A stretch of 64,000 nucleotides of DNA from Purpureocillium takamizusanense (taxonomy: Eukaryota > Ascomycota > Sordariomycetes > Hypocreales > Ophiocordycipitaceae), in contig NC_063075.1 of the NCBI RefSeq assembly GCF_022605165.1, forward strand, positions 1,860,001-1,924,000, read 5' to 3'. This document shows, piece after piece, positions 45,257 through 55,769 of the stretch. The stretch's first letter is position 1, and each line of letters starts with the position of its first letter. The notes under the pieces are model-generated. The model made no database searches and was not told the DNA's origin. It saw nothing but the letters and a program-made list of their open reading frames with translations. A program made the translations under genes and the position numbers.

Positions 45257-47450
45257 GTACATACACACTCGACGGCGTGGGCCGAGACGAGCTTCTCCTC
45301 ATGGCGCGCGCAGCGCCGCTTTCGGCGCGGCTCGACGGGGCTGCTGATGCGTGCTGAGGGTGTGAGCCAGCGCGGCCACTGCGCAATTGCACACACATAC
45401 TGCAGACCCGGCCTTTGCCGATTGTAAACGGGGCGATACGTACGCATGTATGGACGCCCCAGCCTCGACTCGACGACCGCCCGGCTGGCGCTGGTTGAAG
45501 AAAGAGGAGCGAGCACGGGGCAGGTAAGACAGACAGCCGCCTCGAGGTGGGTGCGGAGCGCGGGACGAGGGGGCTCTCGACGGGCGGGCGGGAGCGTCGG
45601 GAGACACAGAAATTAGTATTACGAAGCTGTAACGGTATTATTGCCTGCCTCGTTGCCTTTTTTTTTTGGTTCCAGCCAGCCTTCCATCGATTGAAAGTGG
45701 CTGCCTGCCTGCAGCTCACCCGCGCACGCCGCACCGCATCGTCCGTGACGGTGTTGCATCCACTACGAACAAAACAACCAATATCACATGTGACAAATAT
45801 CAACTACGCAAGTGGGCGACGGGGGGGGGGGGGACACGCACACGTCAGGGGAAAGAAAAAGTCGCCACTCATCAGGCCGACAAGGCGAAATGTTGTAAAA
45901 TTGGCGATGGCGATTTTGAGAAATGCACATTCCGGGTTCCCCGCCGCCGCCCCCGGCAGATGGGTGAGGTGAGGTGAGCCAAACATGACCCGGGGCCGGG
46001 GGTCCTCCTGGGAGCCGCTGACGAGTTCGCCCGTGGCTCATGCTCACCACATTCGCCTCATTTCCGGCCGATCACGACCGCTGCGACAACTTTGCTCCAG
46101 AGCGAATCTTTGTCGACGTGCGTGGGTCGCCGACGGCAGCTTGGGCCAGACCGGTCGAAGGTCTGGATGCTCCTCCTCCTCCTCCTGCTGCTTGGCCTCT
46201 TGTCGTGGGGGGGCGGGTGTTGCACGGCATATCCTGCCAAGCATGTGTCGCATCACCTTAAAAGAAAAAGCATGTCATCGCTGCGACGTCGGTAACAACG
46301 TCTCAGCAGGTCGAGCCGCCCGGGGGGCCGCGGACGTCATGCAAGGAAAAACGCCCTTGCATGTCTTGACCACCGACGACATATCATCGTCCACGGGAGG
46401 CAGAGAGCCTCGACGACGGACGTGCTTCGGTGACACGACGAGTGTGCACACGTCTGACGAGACGAATGTGTCACAATCGGTACTTTAGACAAATACCTTC
46501 ATCAAAGTCCTGCGGCTCTTCATGTCATGTCATGCAGGGCGCTGCTGCTGTCTGCGCGTTTGACGAAGGATCCCCTCCCCTCCCCTCCCCCGGCGCCGGA
46601 CCAGGGGGCATGACGACGCCATCATCCCAAGGGCTGTGCCAGCCTCAAAGCCCATGCCATGCCACGACTTGCAATCATTGGCTTCCTTGACCTCGCAGCC
46701 TGCTGGCGGTGCTGCCCCAATGAGTGACCCCGCCGCGCTGGCTGACGCACTCTGAGTCGGGGGGGGAGCACCAGCACCAAAGCCCTGCGGCGCACTGCAA
46801 GTCCAGCCTTTCCAGGTTGCCGTGCCTCATTCGTGCCTGCCTCGTCTGGAGCCTCACGGGACACCTTGGCCAAAAACAGCCTTGGTGTCTGCCCGCACGT
46901 GTGGCTGGCCAATGGCCTTTCGGCGGGGCCACACAGACGCCAACCTAATGCTCGGCGATCCATCTTGCATCGGTTCCGTGCACCTGCAGCGAATGAATGA
47001 GGTTGTGCGCCTGCGCTGCGCTGCGCGGCCTGCATCTGGCATCTCCCCCGCCGACGCCATTCTCGGTACTATTCACTTCGCCATGTGTGCTGAAGAGGGG
47101 ATACACGAGAAGCCCGCAATGAAGCCTTGCGCCTGCAATTTGGCTACCTACTTACTAGCATGGACAACAGTACAATAGCTCGCCACCGGTTATGCTCGTC
47201 TCACGAGGCGAACCGCTGCGCATCGGAACGTTTGCCAGGCCGAGGGGGCCCTGTGCTGACGCCACCGAAATCTCCAAACTTCAGCCGGCCTCTTTAAACG
47301 ACCGCTGCCCGCTTGTCACTGTCATGGAGACTAACAACCTTTGCTGCTCGGTGATCTCTCGTCACCTGGCAAACTCTCGACATTGACGTGCGCGTCTGAA
47401 CACAACGCTTCCACAGGCGGAGAGTAGTTGCTCGTGCTGCACCGTTCACC

Positions 47451-49837
47451 ATGGCAGGTACCCCGTTGATATCAGCCACTTCAAAGCCTGCTAACATACA
47501 CCCGCAGCGGTTACCAATTCGCAACGACGTACCGCCGAGCTATGACGAAGCCGTTTCCGTACACTCACACGTCAGCGCCGAAGTCTGCGGCGCAACTCTG
47601 CGTCTTGCACCTGTGCCATCAAGGGAGGCGCTCATCGTCAAGGTCCAGCCTCCGCGGACACCGCCCGTGGACATCCATCATGTGCCCTGCGACATTGTTC
47701 TCGTGATTGATGTTTCCGGCAGCATGGGCTCACCTGCTCCGGTGCCAGGCGAAGGAGGCTCCGAAGACACCGGGCTCTCCGTACTAGATCTTACGAAGCA
47801 CGCCGCGCTCACCATTGTCGAAACCCTCAACGCGGATGATCGTCTCGGAATCGTCACATTCGGAAGCAAGGCCAAGGTTATACAGGACCTGGTGCCCATG
47901 AATGACGCGTCCAAGGCCAAGACCAAGGACAACATCAAGTCCCTGATACCTCAAGATGCGACGAACCTTTGGCACGGGATTCGTGACGCCATTCAAGTGT
48001 TCAAAGACGGAGGGCGCAGCTCGCGGGTCCCGGCCATGATGGTTCTGACAGACGGCATGCCGAACCACATGTCAGTCTTCCCATTTTGCGCGTGCTGCAG
48101 ACCTGACCTCTGACACTGTCGTCTAGGTGCCCTCCCGCCGGTTACATACCCAAACTCAGGTCCATGTCCGAGCTGCCCGCAACAATCCACACGTTCGGTT
48201 TCGGCTACAGCTTGAGGTCCGGATTGTTGAAGTCCCTGGCGGAGTTTGGCAACGGCAATTACGCTTTCATACCGGACGCAGGCATGATCGGTACCGTGTT
48301 TGTCCACGCCGTTGCCAACTTGCAGGCCACATTTGCAACGAACGCCAAGCTGGCACTGACGTACCCGAGCAGTCTGCAGATAGAGTCAGCCATGGATTCG
48401 TCGGTTCTTCTGGAAGAGCCGAAAGCCACGGGACCCAAGGATAAGAGAATGAAAGCTCTGCAACTATTGCTCGGCAATTTGCAATACGGGCAGTCTCGTG
48501 ACATTTTCCTCCAGGTCAGGAGGCGTGTCGCCAAGGACACCAACGGAGAGGGGGTTTTAGACCCTGCCAATCTAGAAGTTGAAGCCACACTCGAATTTGA
48601 CAAGGCAGAGATTCGGCCAGCGTCCCAAGATTCGAAAACCTTTGGCACTGCTGATCAGAAAAGTTGCACTCTGTCTGTGCGCGGGAGTATAACACACCAG
48701 GCATCGGACCTGAGCGACGCCGAGGTGGCGTACCACGAGTCGAGGGCACGGATCTGCAAGTACCTCTCCTCCTGGTTTCCCATCGGTCCAGATGGTGAGC
48801 ACAGAGTGCTCGCTGAGGGCCGGGCACAGAAACAAAAGGAGCTGGCCCAGCTGCTGGACGACCTGCCAGCGCGAAATCACCTCGACACTCTGAATCAGTC
48901 GCTGATGGAGGACCTGACGGGCCCGGAGCCCAAGGGGCAGATTTCTCTGGCTATCAAAACAGACGAGTACTTCAACAAGTGGGGCGTGCACTACCTTCCG
49001 TCATATTACAACGCCCACTCGCGTCAGATCTGCAACTCTTTCAAGGACCCCGGACCGCTGCAATACGGCGTCGAGAGCCCGTTATTCAACGCCTGTCGCG
49101 ACCGGCTCGACAACGCTTTTGACAACCTACCTGCTCCTGAACCTACTCCGACAGTTCGCAGGGGCTGGCATGGAGGCTCTCCAGCGGGTGGCCACGGGCA
49201 TAGCCGACCAAAAATATCCATGAGTCGGTACCGTGACGCCCACGGCGTATGCTTTGCAGGCTCGACGCTGCTGGAACTGGCTTCCGGGAGGGTCGTTCCG
49301 ATTCGAAAGCTGAAGCGGGGCATGAAGGTGCGAACCCCAGCCGGGTCACGCAAAGTTGCGCTGGTGTTGAGGACACCCGTGCAGGCGGCTATGCTTTGTC
49401 GGGTCGGTTCCGTGGCTGTCACGCCCTGGCACCCCATATCTCTGGACGGAAAGTCGTGGACCTTCCCTGCAGATGTCGCGGGAAGCATAGTGCGGTACAC
49501 TGGGTCCGTGTACTCGGTGATGCTTCAGCGAGACAGAAGCGCAAGGGCTCACGCGATACGCGTGGGCTCGGTCTGGGGCGTCACGCTTGGCCACGGCTTG
49601 ACCCAAGGCAGCGATGTACGTGCGCATGCCTTCTTTGGAGATTACAACCGAGTCGGAAAGAGCCTCGTGGGGCTCGGGGTGGACCGCTTTGGGGTTGTTG
49701 AAGGCCGCGGCGTGGAACGCGACCCGCGCTCTGGTCTTGTTGTCGGCTTCAGGGCAAAGCTGGCTGCGAGAAGTAGCAATCAGCTCCACCAGTCTTCCAT
49801 GATGCGCAAGCTTTCCCTGCCACAGTCTAGCATATAG
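47451..49837 (+). CDS. VWA-Vwaint-Hint protein (von Willebrand A domain fused to a hedgehog/intein-type domain)
   Basis: Predicted 776 residues in two exons: 47451-48070 and 48127-49837 (phase 2). The ATG has a strong context (CACCATGG). A PPSYDEA segment at residues 28-34 is a PPxY-type WW-binding motif. The VWA domain starts about residue 80: DIVLVIDVSGSMG supplies the DxSxS metal site (87-91) and LTDGMPN the third site. A middle region (about 330-560) matches the Vwaint type found only in such fusions. A Hint domain begins at Cys582 in GVCFAGSTLLELASG, followed by RKLKRGMKVRT, the VTPWHPI block B with its Thr and His, and a late HAIRVGSVWGVTLGH block. Hint domains self-process by N-S acyl shift, so self-cleavage before Cys582 is possible. 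No signal peptide is seen, so it is probably cytosolic. It converges on the thiolase 161 bases away. Confidence 0.88.
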
Positions 49838-49998
49838 TCGCTGTCGGCACTGGTTGGGCGGCGTTTTGTCATATTATGTACTCTGTTGACATGCTATCTA
49901 CTTCGTAGTCGTAATACAATACGCTGTGCGTACGCCGGCTTCCGCAAGAAGTCCCGAGTCATCGGAAGCGACCAATTTTGCAGTTGGGTCTCATTTAC

Positions 49999-51258
49999 CT
50001 ACTCTCGGGCGAAGAGCCCTGCCATCCCCATGCCTGTTCCCACACACATGCTGACTACTCCTAGATCGCCGCCGTCTCTCCGCAGGCCGTGTATGAGTGT
50101 GCTCGTCATCCTCGCACCGGTAGCTCCGAGTGGATGACCCAGCGCAATAGCACCGCCGTCGGGGTTGACGCGGCCCTCCTCCCACGCCTTCTCGAGGTCC
50201 AACGCGCGTAGGCAGTAGAGGGCCTGGCTGGCGAATGCCTCGTTGATCTCCCATCTCTGGATATCCTCGATGGACAGCTCGTGCTGCGCGAGGAGCCGCG
50301 GGATGGCGAGGGCGGGACCGATGCCCATCTCGTCCGGGGCGCAGCCCACCGTCACGGCGGAGACGAAGCGGCCGATGATGCGGTCCTGCAGCCCCAGCTG
50401 CGTGGCGGTGCTGCGGCGCATGAGCAGCGTCGCCGCCGCGCCGTCGGACACCTGGCTGGAGTTACCGGCCGTGGAGGCGCCGTCGGGCTTGAAGGCGGGC
50501 TTCAGCCTGGCGAGGGCCTCGGCGGAGACGCCGTCGCGGATGCCGTCGTCGCGGGTGACGGTGATGGTCCGCTCGTCGCCCACGGCCTGGCCCTGCCTGT
50601 CGACCTCCTGGAAGCGCGTCGTCACGGGCACGATCTCGTCGTCGAAGCGCCCCGCGTCGCGGGCGGCCGCGGCGCGGACGTGCGACTGCGCGGCGAAGGC
50701 GTCCTGGTCGGCGCGCGAGACGCGGAACCGCGAGGCGACGTTCTCCGACGTGAGGCCCATGGGCATGAGGCAGTCCCTCGCGTCCTTGACGGGCGACTCC
50801 CTCAGCGCGGGCCAGACGTCCACCGGCACGGCCCTGCCGCCGTAGTTCCTCGTCATGCTCTCCATGCCCGCGCCGATGCCGACGCCTATGGCCCCGACGC
50901 GGATCTGCGCGGCGACGGACGCGATGGCCTGCAGCGACGACGAGCACGCGCGGTTGACCGTGTACAGGCACGTCTCGCCGGGACGGTAGCCGACGTGGTT
51001 GAGGGCCATGCGCGCGGCCTTGGACCCGCCGAGCTCCGAGAGCACCACGCCGACGCCGACGTCCTCGACGGCGACGTCCGGGTGGCGCTCGCGCAGGGCT
51101 CCCAGGACGGCGGCGAGGAGCTCCTCCGGGTAGGCGTCCTTGAGATGGCCCTTGTAGGAGCGGCAGATGGGCGTGCGCACCGACGAGAGGATGACGACGT
51201 CGGAGGCGGACTTGCTGAGGACGGCGGCGAGGCCCCGCGGGGGCAGGGCGCCGCTCAT
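49999..51258 (-). CDS. 3-ketoacyl-CoA thiolase / acetyl-CoA acyltransferase
   Basis: Single-exon gene of 419 residues, about the usual thiolase length. It would cleave 3-ketoacyl-CoA with CoA to give acetyl-CoA, the last step of beta-oxidation. The nucleophile is Cys105 in VNRACSSSLQAIAS, the NEAFA motif is present, His375 lies in GGAIALGHPLGATGAR, and the second catalytic cysteine Cys405 lies in CVGTGMGMAG. The sequence is nearer to the peroxisomal thiolase class than to the short acetyl-CoA C-acetyltransferases (long insert RFQEVDRQG..., SENVASRFRVSRADQD). Neither a clear PTS2 at the N-terminus nor an SKL-like C-terminus (ends LFARE) is visible, so its location is open. The gene is much richer in G/C than its neighbours, giving long shadow frames on the opposite strand. 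Confidence 0.93.
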   Translation of the reverse strand: MSGALPPRGLAAVLSKSASDVVILSSVRTPICRSYKGHLKDAYPEELLAAVLGALRERHPDVAVEDVGVGVVLSELGGSKAARMALNHVGYRPGETCLYTVNRACSSSLQAIASVAAQIRVGAIGVGIGAGMESMTRNYGGRAVPVDVWPALRESPVKDARDCLMPMGLTSENVASRFRVSRADQDAFAAQSHVRAAAARDAGRFDDEIVPVTTRFQEVDRQGQAVGDERTITVTRDDGIRDGVSAEALARLKPAFKPDGASTAGNSSQVSDGAAATLLMRRSTATQLGLQDRIIGRFVSAVTVGCAPDEMGIGPALAIPRLLAQHELSIEDIQRWEINEAFASQALYCLRALDLEKAWEEGRVNPDGGAIALGHPLGATGARMTSTLIHGLRRDGGDLGVVSMCVGTGMGMAGLFARE

Positions 51259-53437
51259 CGTGACTCGTGGGGATGTGATGTCTGCAGGGTCTGTCTATTC
51301 TTTTGTTGTTGTATATCCTTGACCAGACGACGACAACAATACGCCAGCGAGAGTAGTGCAAAGATTGAAGAACGTCTCAAGCGGCGGGCGGGAGGTCGAG
51401 GGGGATATCGAGGTCGGCTACGGGCGGCGGCGGCTAATTCAATATCCGCCCGCTGTGAAGCCCCGAGTAGTTCTCGTTGCCGACGGACACGATCCGCCGC
51501 GGGGGGGGCGCGCTCCGCTGCGGGGGTGGGTAATGGTGCACTGTATGTTGACTCTTTGGGCTTGCGGGGTGACTGCGATTGGCGTCCGTTCCCGCTGGAC
51601 GTGGGATGGGGCCGGCTGCTGGGCCTGGCCGGGCGGTTAGTTATGACATGTCCTCCCGGTTGAACGGGTCGGACCTGGGGGGTTAATCATGACCAGCAGA
51701 TTCCCGATTTTGTTTCTGCAGCACCTTATAACTGGCCGTTCTGCCTTGTTCACTTGCATATATTCGCAGCGTATTTGGCTCATTCCAAGTTTGGTGATTA
51801 ATTTCAGGAGTAGTAAATGGTGCCAGCCTTCCAGGCGACAACAAGGGACTAAGTTACTTCGTATATAGGACAGTATAGGTTAGCACGTATACCTAGGAAC
51901 GCATCGTAGGACGGGTGCAGAAACGTACGTTGCCTCTTGTATTTGGTGCAACAAGAGCCATCGCAACTAGATCGCATGAGCGGCGGGAGAAGGCCGGGGG
52001 AGCTCTCACCAAATCGGAACCCGCACGTTTCCTGTGTCGGCCGGTGTTCCTACTCTAATCTGGGCGTGGGGTTTGCTCCACGGCGCCCGCCTGTCCAAGC
52101 TCCTCGGCCAGAGTCAATGCGTCTCCCCATCTCGGGCCCAAAGCACAACCCAGCAGCACGTACCATCACCATCCAGTGCCCTGTGCAAAAAGGGAAAGAA
52201 AAAAAAAGTCAGAGCTCTAAATCCACACACATGTCGCGTTTCGGGAGGGCACGTCACGTCCCGCCGAATGATCCCCTCGGGCTTCGCCGTTTCGAATGCA
52301 TCCCGATAAGGAATACAAGTGAAAACGAGATCGATCCTTTTAGGTTTCAGCCTCGGTTTTGGACGCGCGCAAAGACTGTCTTATTTTCCTAGAGGCTGTA
52401 TTTTCTCGTGTGAAGCAATAGCTTCGTTTTGATGCTGGCCTGGGTGACGTGTATGGCGCATCTCAGTCGCTGGTTTGGGCTGCTCATCGATGTTGCAGGT
52501 GCATGCATCGTGAGGCTCCGAACCGGGACATTTCACTCTTCTGTTTGACTCTATCTTGAAAATCGCTGCGTGACCGTGGTGCCCGCAACAGCGACTCGGT
52601 CTTATTTGTGCTGGGCTCCGCGTGACGCGAAGTCAAACTTGTCGAGGCCTTGGACTTGATGTGCATGTCATCGATATCCTGCTAAAGTTACGGGCAATGA
52701 GCACCAATTGCCCGGACGCTGACAGACGATGCCCGGAAAGGCATCTTACAAACCAATTCCAACTTAAAACTTGCATGTAATTTTTCTCATCAGCTATCAT
52801 GACTATACTAACTATGCGCTGGTTTGTTTATGGCTTTCAATGTTTGTAAATTTGACTGGACTAACAATGAGATACTTACTGGGAAGGGTCGCGAAAGCTA
52901 TGATTCGTGTCCGATAAAAGACACACAGGGGACAAGCCAGCCACCAAGGTTAAGGCGGGTGCACTTCCCTCATCGCTCAAACATGCTGAGCCCCCCGTTG
53001 GCGTTCGGTGGCTGCACCCGGGCCAACTGGCCCTTTCAACGTGACAATCGAGCCCCCTCGCACCTCACGTACAGCGGATGTCTGAGGATTGCGCCCGGTT
53101 TGATAAACGCATGCGGACGAGTTCCTCAAATGAGTACGCACGAGAGATATCCATGTTTCAGGCGGTAGCCCAATTGTCTGCCTGTGGACTAAAGGGAAGA
53201 GGTCATCGCATCTTGCTGGCCCCTGGCATGAATCGCGGAGCTCTCTTGTGCGTTCTGCCAAACCTCCTACACGAATATAAATGCGCAAAGTCCTCCAAGC
53301 TGTATACTACCTATCCACTCTCTTCTTGACAAGTCAAACATCACAAAAACTTCAACTGCCTCGACCCGCTTGCGAATACCTCGAATACACCAGACCAACC
53401 TGCGTTCTTCCAGCACATCAACATTACAACCGCCAGC
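51259..53437. other. Intergenic between thiolase and the secreted protein genes
   Basis: The first few hundred bases are the thiolase promoter. I find no conserved gene in the 2.2 kb. An A-run is at 52199-52207. The last 100 bases before 53438 are C/T- and A-rich, fitting the 5' leader of the secreted-protein gene, with a TATAAATG-like element at 53276-53283. Confidence 0.45.
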
Positions 53438-53751
53438 ATGAAGTTCTTGGTCGCCGTCCTGACCCTCGTTGCGGGCTTGGCACTTGCCTGCCCCGTTCAA
53501 AAGTCGAAGTCGGACGAAATTACCGGCCAGTGCCTCGTACGTTGCCCACGAGAAAAACGGCCGCTCGCAGATGGTGTCGCTAACGTAGGGGGTGTCGTGA
53601 AGCGCAAGGGACAGGAATGCGCAACGGACGGATCAAAGGTAAGAAACGAAGAGATCGAGCCAAGCATTGCTTCGTGCATACTGATTAGTATTTCCAGGGA
53701 TCCTGCTGCAGTGGATATTGCCTTCAGATCAAGGGCGATAAAACTGTATGA
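53438..53751 (+). CDS. Small secreted cysteine-rich protein, knottin-like spacing, candidate effector
   Basis: Predicted 84 residues in two exons: 53438-53638 and 53698-53751, phase 0, with a GTAAGA donor. The first 17 residues (MKFLVAVLTLVAGLALA) form a clear signal peptide with cleavage after Ala17. The mature chain is about 67 residues with seven cysteines at 18, 32, 36, 61, 70, 71 and 75. The ending ECATDGSKGSCCSGYC gives a C-x(n)-CC-x3-C arrangement as in inhibitor-cystine-knot-like miniproteins. The intron falls just before the CC pair. Secreted, disulfide-rich proteins of this size in fungi are often host- or competitor-directed, but no function can be assigned from sequence. Without the splice the frame would run on to lose the CC motif. 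Confidence 0.75.
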
Positions 53752-54820
53752 GAGCCCTTCCCACGGTGTCCCCAAGCAAGCACCGGGTGACGTTGCGAGG
53801 GCAGACTTCTGACAAGACGTATATAGGGCAAATGCACCTAGGGCGTCGCCGCGACGGAATCGAGGGGGCCCCCCTTCGCCTCGGAGAGGGAGCACAGTCA
53901 CAGGGTGGCCGAGTGCACATGCCCCGGCGTGGTGAACACGTTGTGCAGCAAGGGTGTCTCGCCTACTTCAGTCCGGCCCATAGTACACCGTTATGTTCAC
54001 GTCCAAGCTATTTCTTTATATACCATGGTATATCACCAATTCATTCAATTTTGACTTTTAAAAAGACTCTTGCGCTCGCACTGGTTCCTGCTACTGTGAC
54101 GTCGCGATTTATGAGATGTGATGATCTGAGTTACGGTTGGCTGTAAGTCAAATATGAATCACGGCCAGTGCCCAAGTTTCCTCGTGCATGCCAGTCAAGA
54201 TATGTGCCAGCACGGTGGGTGCTTGTTGGTGAGGCCTGCTAGCTCGAGCATGCCCTGTTCGGAAGCAAGCACAAACCCCATGGACGGCATGCACACACAT
54301 GCAGCGACAGCTGGTCAGCCGCGCATGCCGTGCAGAGTATTGCTTCCTAGCGGGCGGAGCTATCAGCGTCTGGACTTGCGGGGATGTCCGACTATGACAA
54401 GGCTCACGGCGGGGACAAACAGTTTCTGGCGTATACTAGTACGCAGTACAGCGTACGTGAAGGGGCGGGCCGCGTCGCTCAGCAATTCTACAGCCACGGC
54501 CTCGGGGGAGGCGGCTGCCAGTCTCGGCAACGCCTGGGAACCGGACGGCAGCTGGAGCTGGCTTCACCTGAGGGTCTCGTGTTGTCAGCCGCAGCGGCGG
54601 GCGTTTGTGGCTTACTGCAGACGTTTAGTGCAGCAATCTGGACTGTACTTCGTACCTACGGAGTTAGTACGATTTCAAAAGTCCTGTCTGACAGGGGTCA
54701 TGTGATAGGGGCTCGGGCAACAACAATAAGTACGGGGACGATCGATGCAACGCGTTTTCTTAGGCATCGTTCCCCTCCCAATTCGACCTGGCAGAAAACC
54801 TACCCGCGCGACCTCACACG
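53752..54820. other. Intergenic, no supported gene
   Basis: GC-rich with short overlapping open frames lacking family resemblance. Possible decayed transposon sequence upstream of the transposase fragment, because GTAC-rich inverted motifs occur at 54434-54462 and 54645-54675, but terminal repeats could not be matched. Confidence 0.4.
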
Positions 54821-55258
54821 ATGGCCCCATACTATGATATTGCAACGCGAGCTCTTGTTGTTGGGCTCAAGGCTCCTTGTTGCGGCAAAACGACTGCTGA
54901 AGTTGCTGCTCTTCTTGGGATATCAATACGGCAAGTTAACCGTATTTATGCCAAGGCAATTGAGCGCGGATTTGATCCAAACCAGCGGCCCATGGTCATC
55001 AAAGACGAATACCTCCAGGATGCCCCAAGGTCCGGCCGGCCGACTAAGCAGACCGAAGAGACTACGCAGCAGATTCTAGCCAACGTTGGAACTGACCCGC
55101 ACGGACGGGAGAAGACGTGTGCTGATATTGCCCGCGAGCTTAGCGTCAATGGCTGCCCTATTTCTGAGACGACGGTTTGGAGGATCCTCAGGACTGCCGG
55201 CCTTCAAAAGACCAACTTGGACTTGGGTGAAGAGGTTGACTACGAAGAAAGGCGCTAA
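54821..55258 (+). pseudogene. Truncated Tc1/mariner-type transposase, DNA-binding part only
   Basis: An intact 145-codon frame (MAPYYDIATRALVVGLK...) carries the paired helix-turn-helix DNA-binding region of Tc1/mariner-like transposases. The first HTH is around KTTAEVAALLGISIRQVNRIYAKA (residues 24-47), the linker is of GRPR type (PRSGRPTKQT), and the second HTH is CADIARELSVNGCPISETTVWRILRTAGL. Family members then continue with KTKP... and the DDE catalytic domain; here homology stops after LQKT and the frame ends 16 codons later. No DDE/DDD residues are present downstream. It is therefore a severed element or, less likely, a retained DNA-binding protein. Unlike the retrotransposon at the left, it is not RIP-mutated. 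Confidence 0.8.
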
Positions 55259-55515
55259 AACAAAGCCGTTCTGAGGCTATCATTGCTTGGAAAGCTGCTT
55301 GGAGAGACTGTACAGGAACGCATTTCCCCAGGGCGACCGGGGTCAGGGCCGCCAAGACCGGACTTTTGAAAGCGTCCTCCATACTGGCAGTGCACCTGGA
55401 CGGCTCCATATGGGCGACCATGTGTGGACTTCGCGGCTGTGAGAGGGGCGGCTTCAGCCTGGTCTCGGACAAGCTCACACCGGCAGTGTGGCTGGCGCTG
55501 AGGAGGGAATGCTAA
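55243..55515 (+). pseudogene. Frame-shifted open stretch after the transposase fragment, origin unclear
   Basis: In another frame, overlapping the end of the transposase fragment, 90 codons are open and read (in part) SEAIIAWKAAWRDC and GLLKASSILAVHLDG. The W-x3-W and later hydrophobic spacing faintly recall the C-terminus of LINE-type polyproteins, but this is weak. No ATG start is evident. I treat it as likely non-functional transposon or rearranged sequence. Confidence 0.3.
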
Positions 55516-55769
55516 TGGCTTGATGAGGCGGCAGCTTTCAACGAGCTGAAGCTACCCCCACGGCGGCGGCCTGGGAACTGATTGGAAGCTCGCGAGAGTC
55601 TTCGGGATGGTCCGCGCACTACGATGCCATAGACGTGGCGTTTGCCCCTCGTTCTGGCAGGCTTTGTTGTACTTATAATCCGGGGAGAAGAAGCTGAAGG
55701 CGCGAGCTATGGCACCGGCAAACAAATAAGTCACCACAGTTCTCCATTTCCTCGAAGGAAACGTAAACA

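Larger units (their letters stand above)
43359..47450. other. Microsatellite- and G-run-rich region without recognisable genes
   Basis: About 4.1 kb of mostly G-rich + strand sequence with many homopolymer G runs (43704-43718, 44054-44062, 44183-44193, 45822-45834), tetranucleotide tracts and a CA tract. The apparent open frames are translations of these tracts. The last part (about 47.2-47.45 kb) is the promoter of the VWA-Hint gene. Confidence 0.55.

Noticed and set aside
50462..51361. 299-codon frame in another register over the thiolase
   Set aside because: Extreme Arg/Gly content; overlaps the clearly coding thiolase frame.
50281..51663. 460-codon open frame on the plus strand
   Set aside because: Antisense shadow of the very GC-rich thiolase gene; Gly/Arg/Ala/Val-rich repetitive translation and no ATG-based protein pattern.
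53518..53570. An additional intron in the secreted protein gene (GTACGT donor)
   Set aside because: All acceptors in range lead to immediate stops, while reading through keeps the frame open to the real GTAAGA donor.
54154..54705. 183-codon open frame upstream of the transposase fragment
   Set aside because: Overlaps a second open frame of similar size, no recognised motif, likely chance or decayed DNA.
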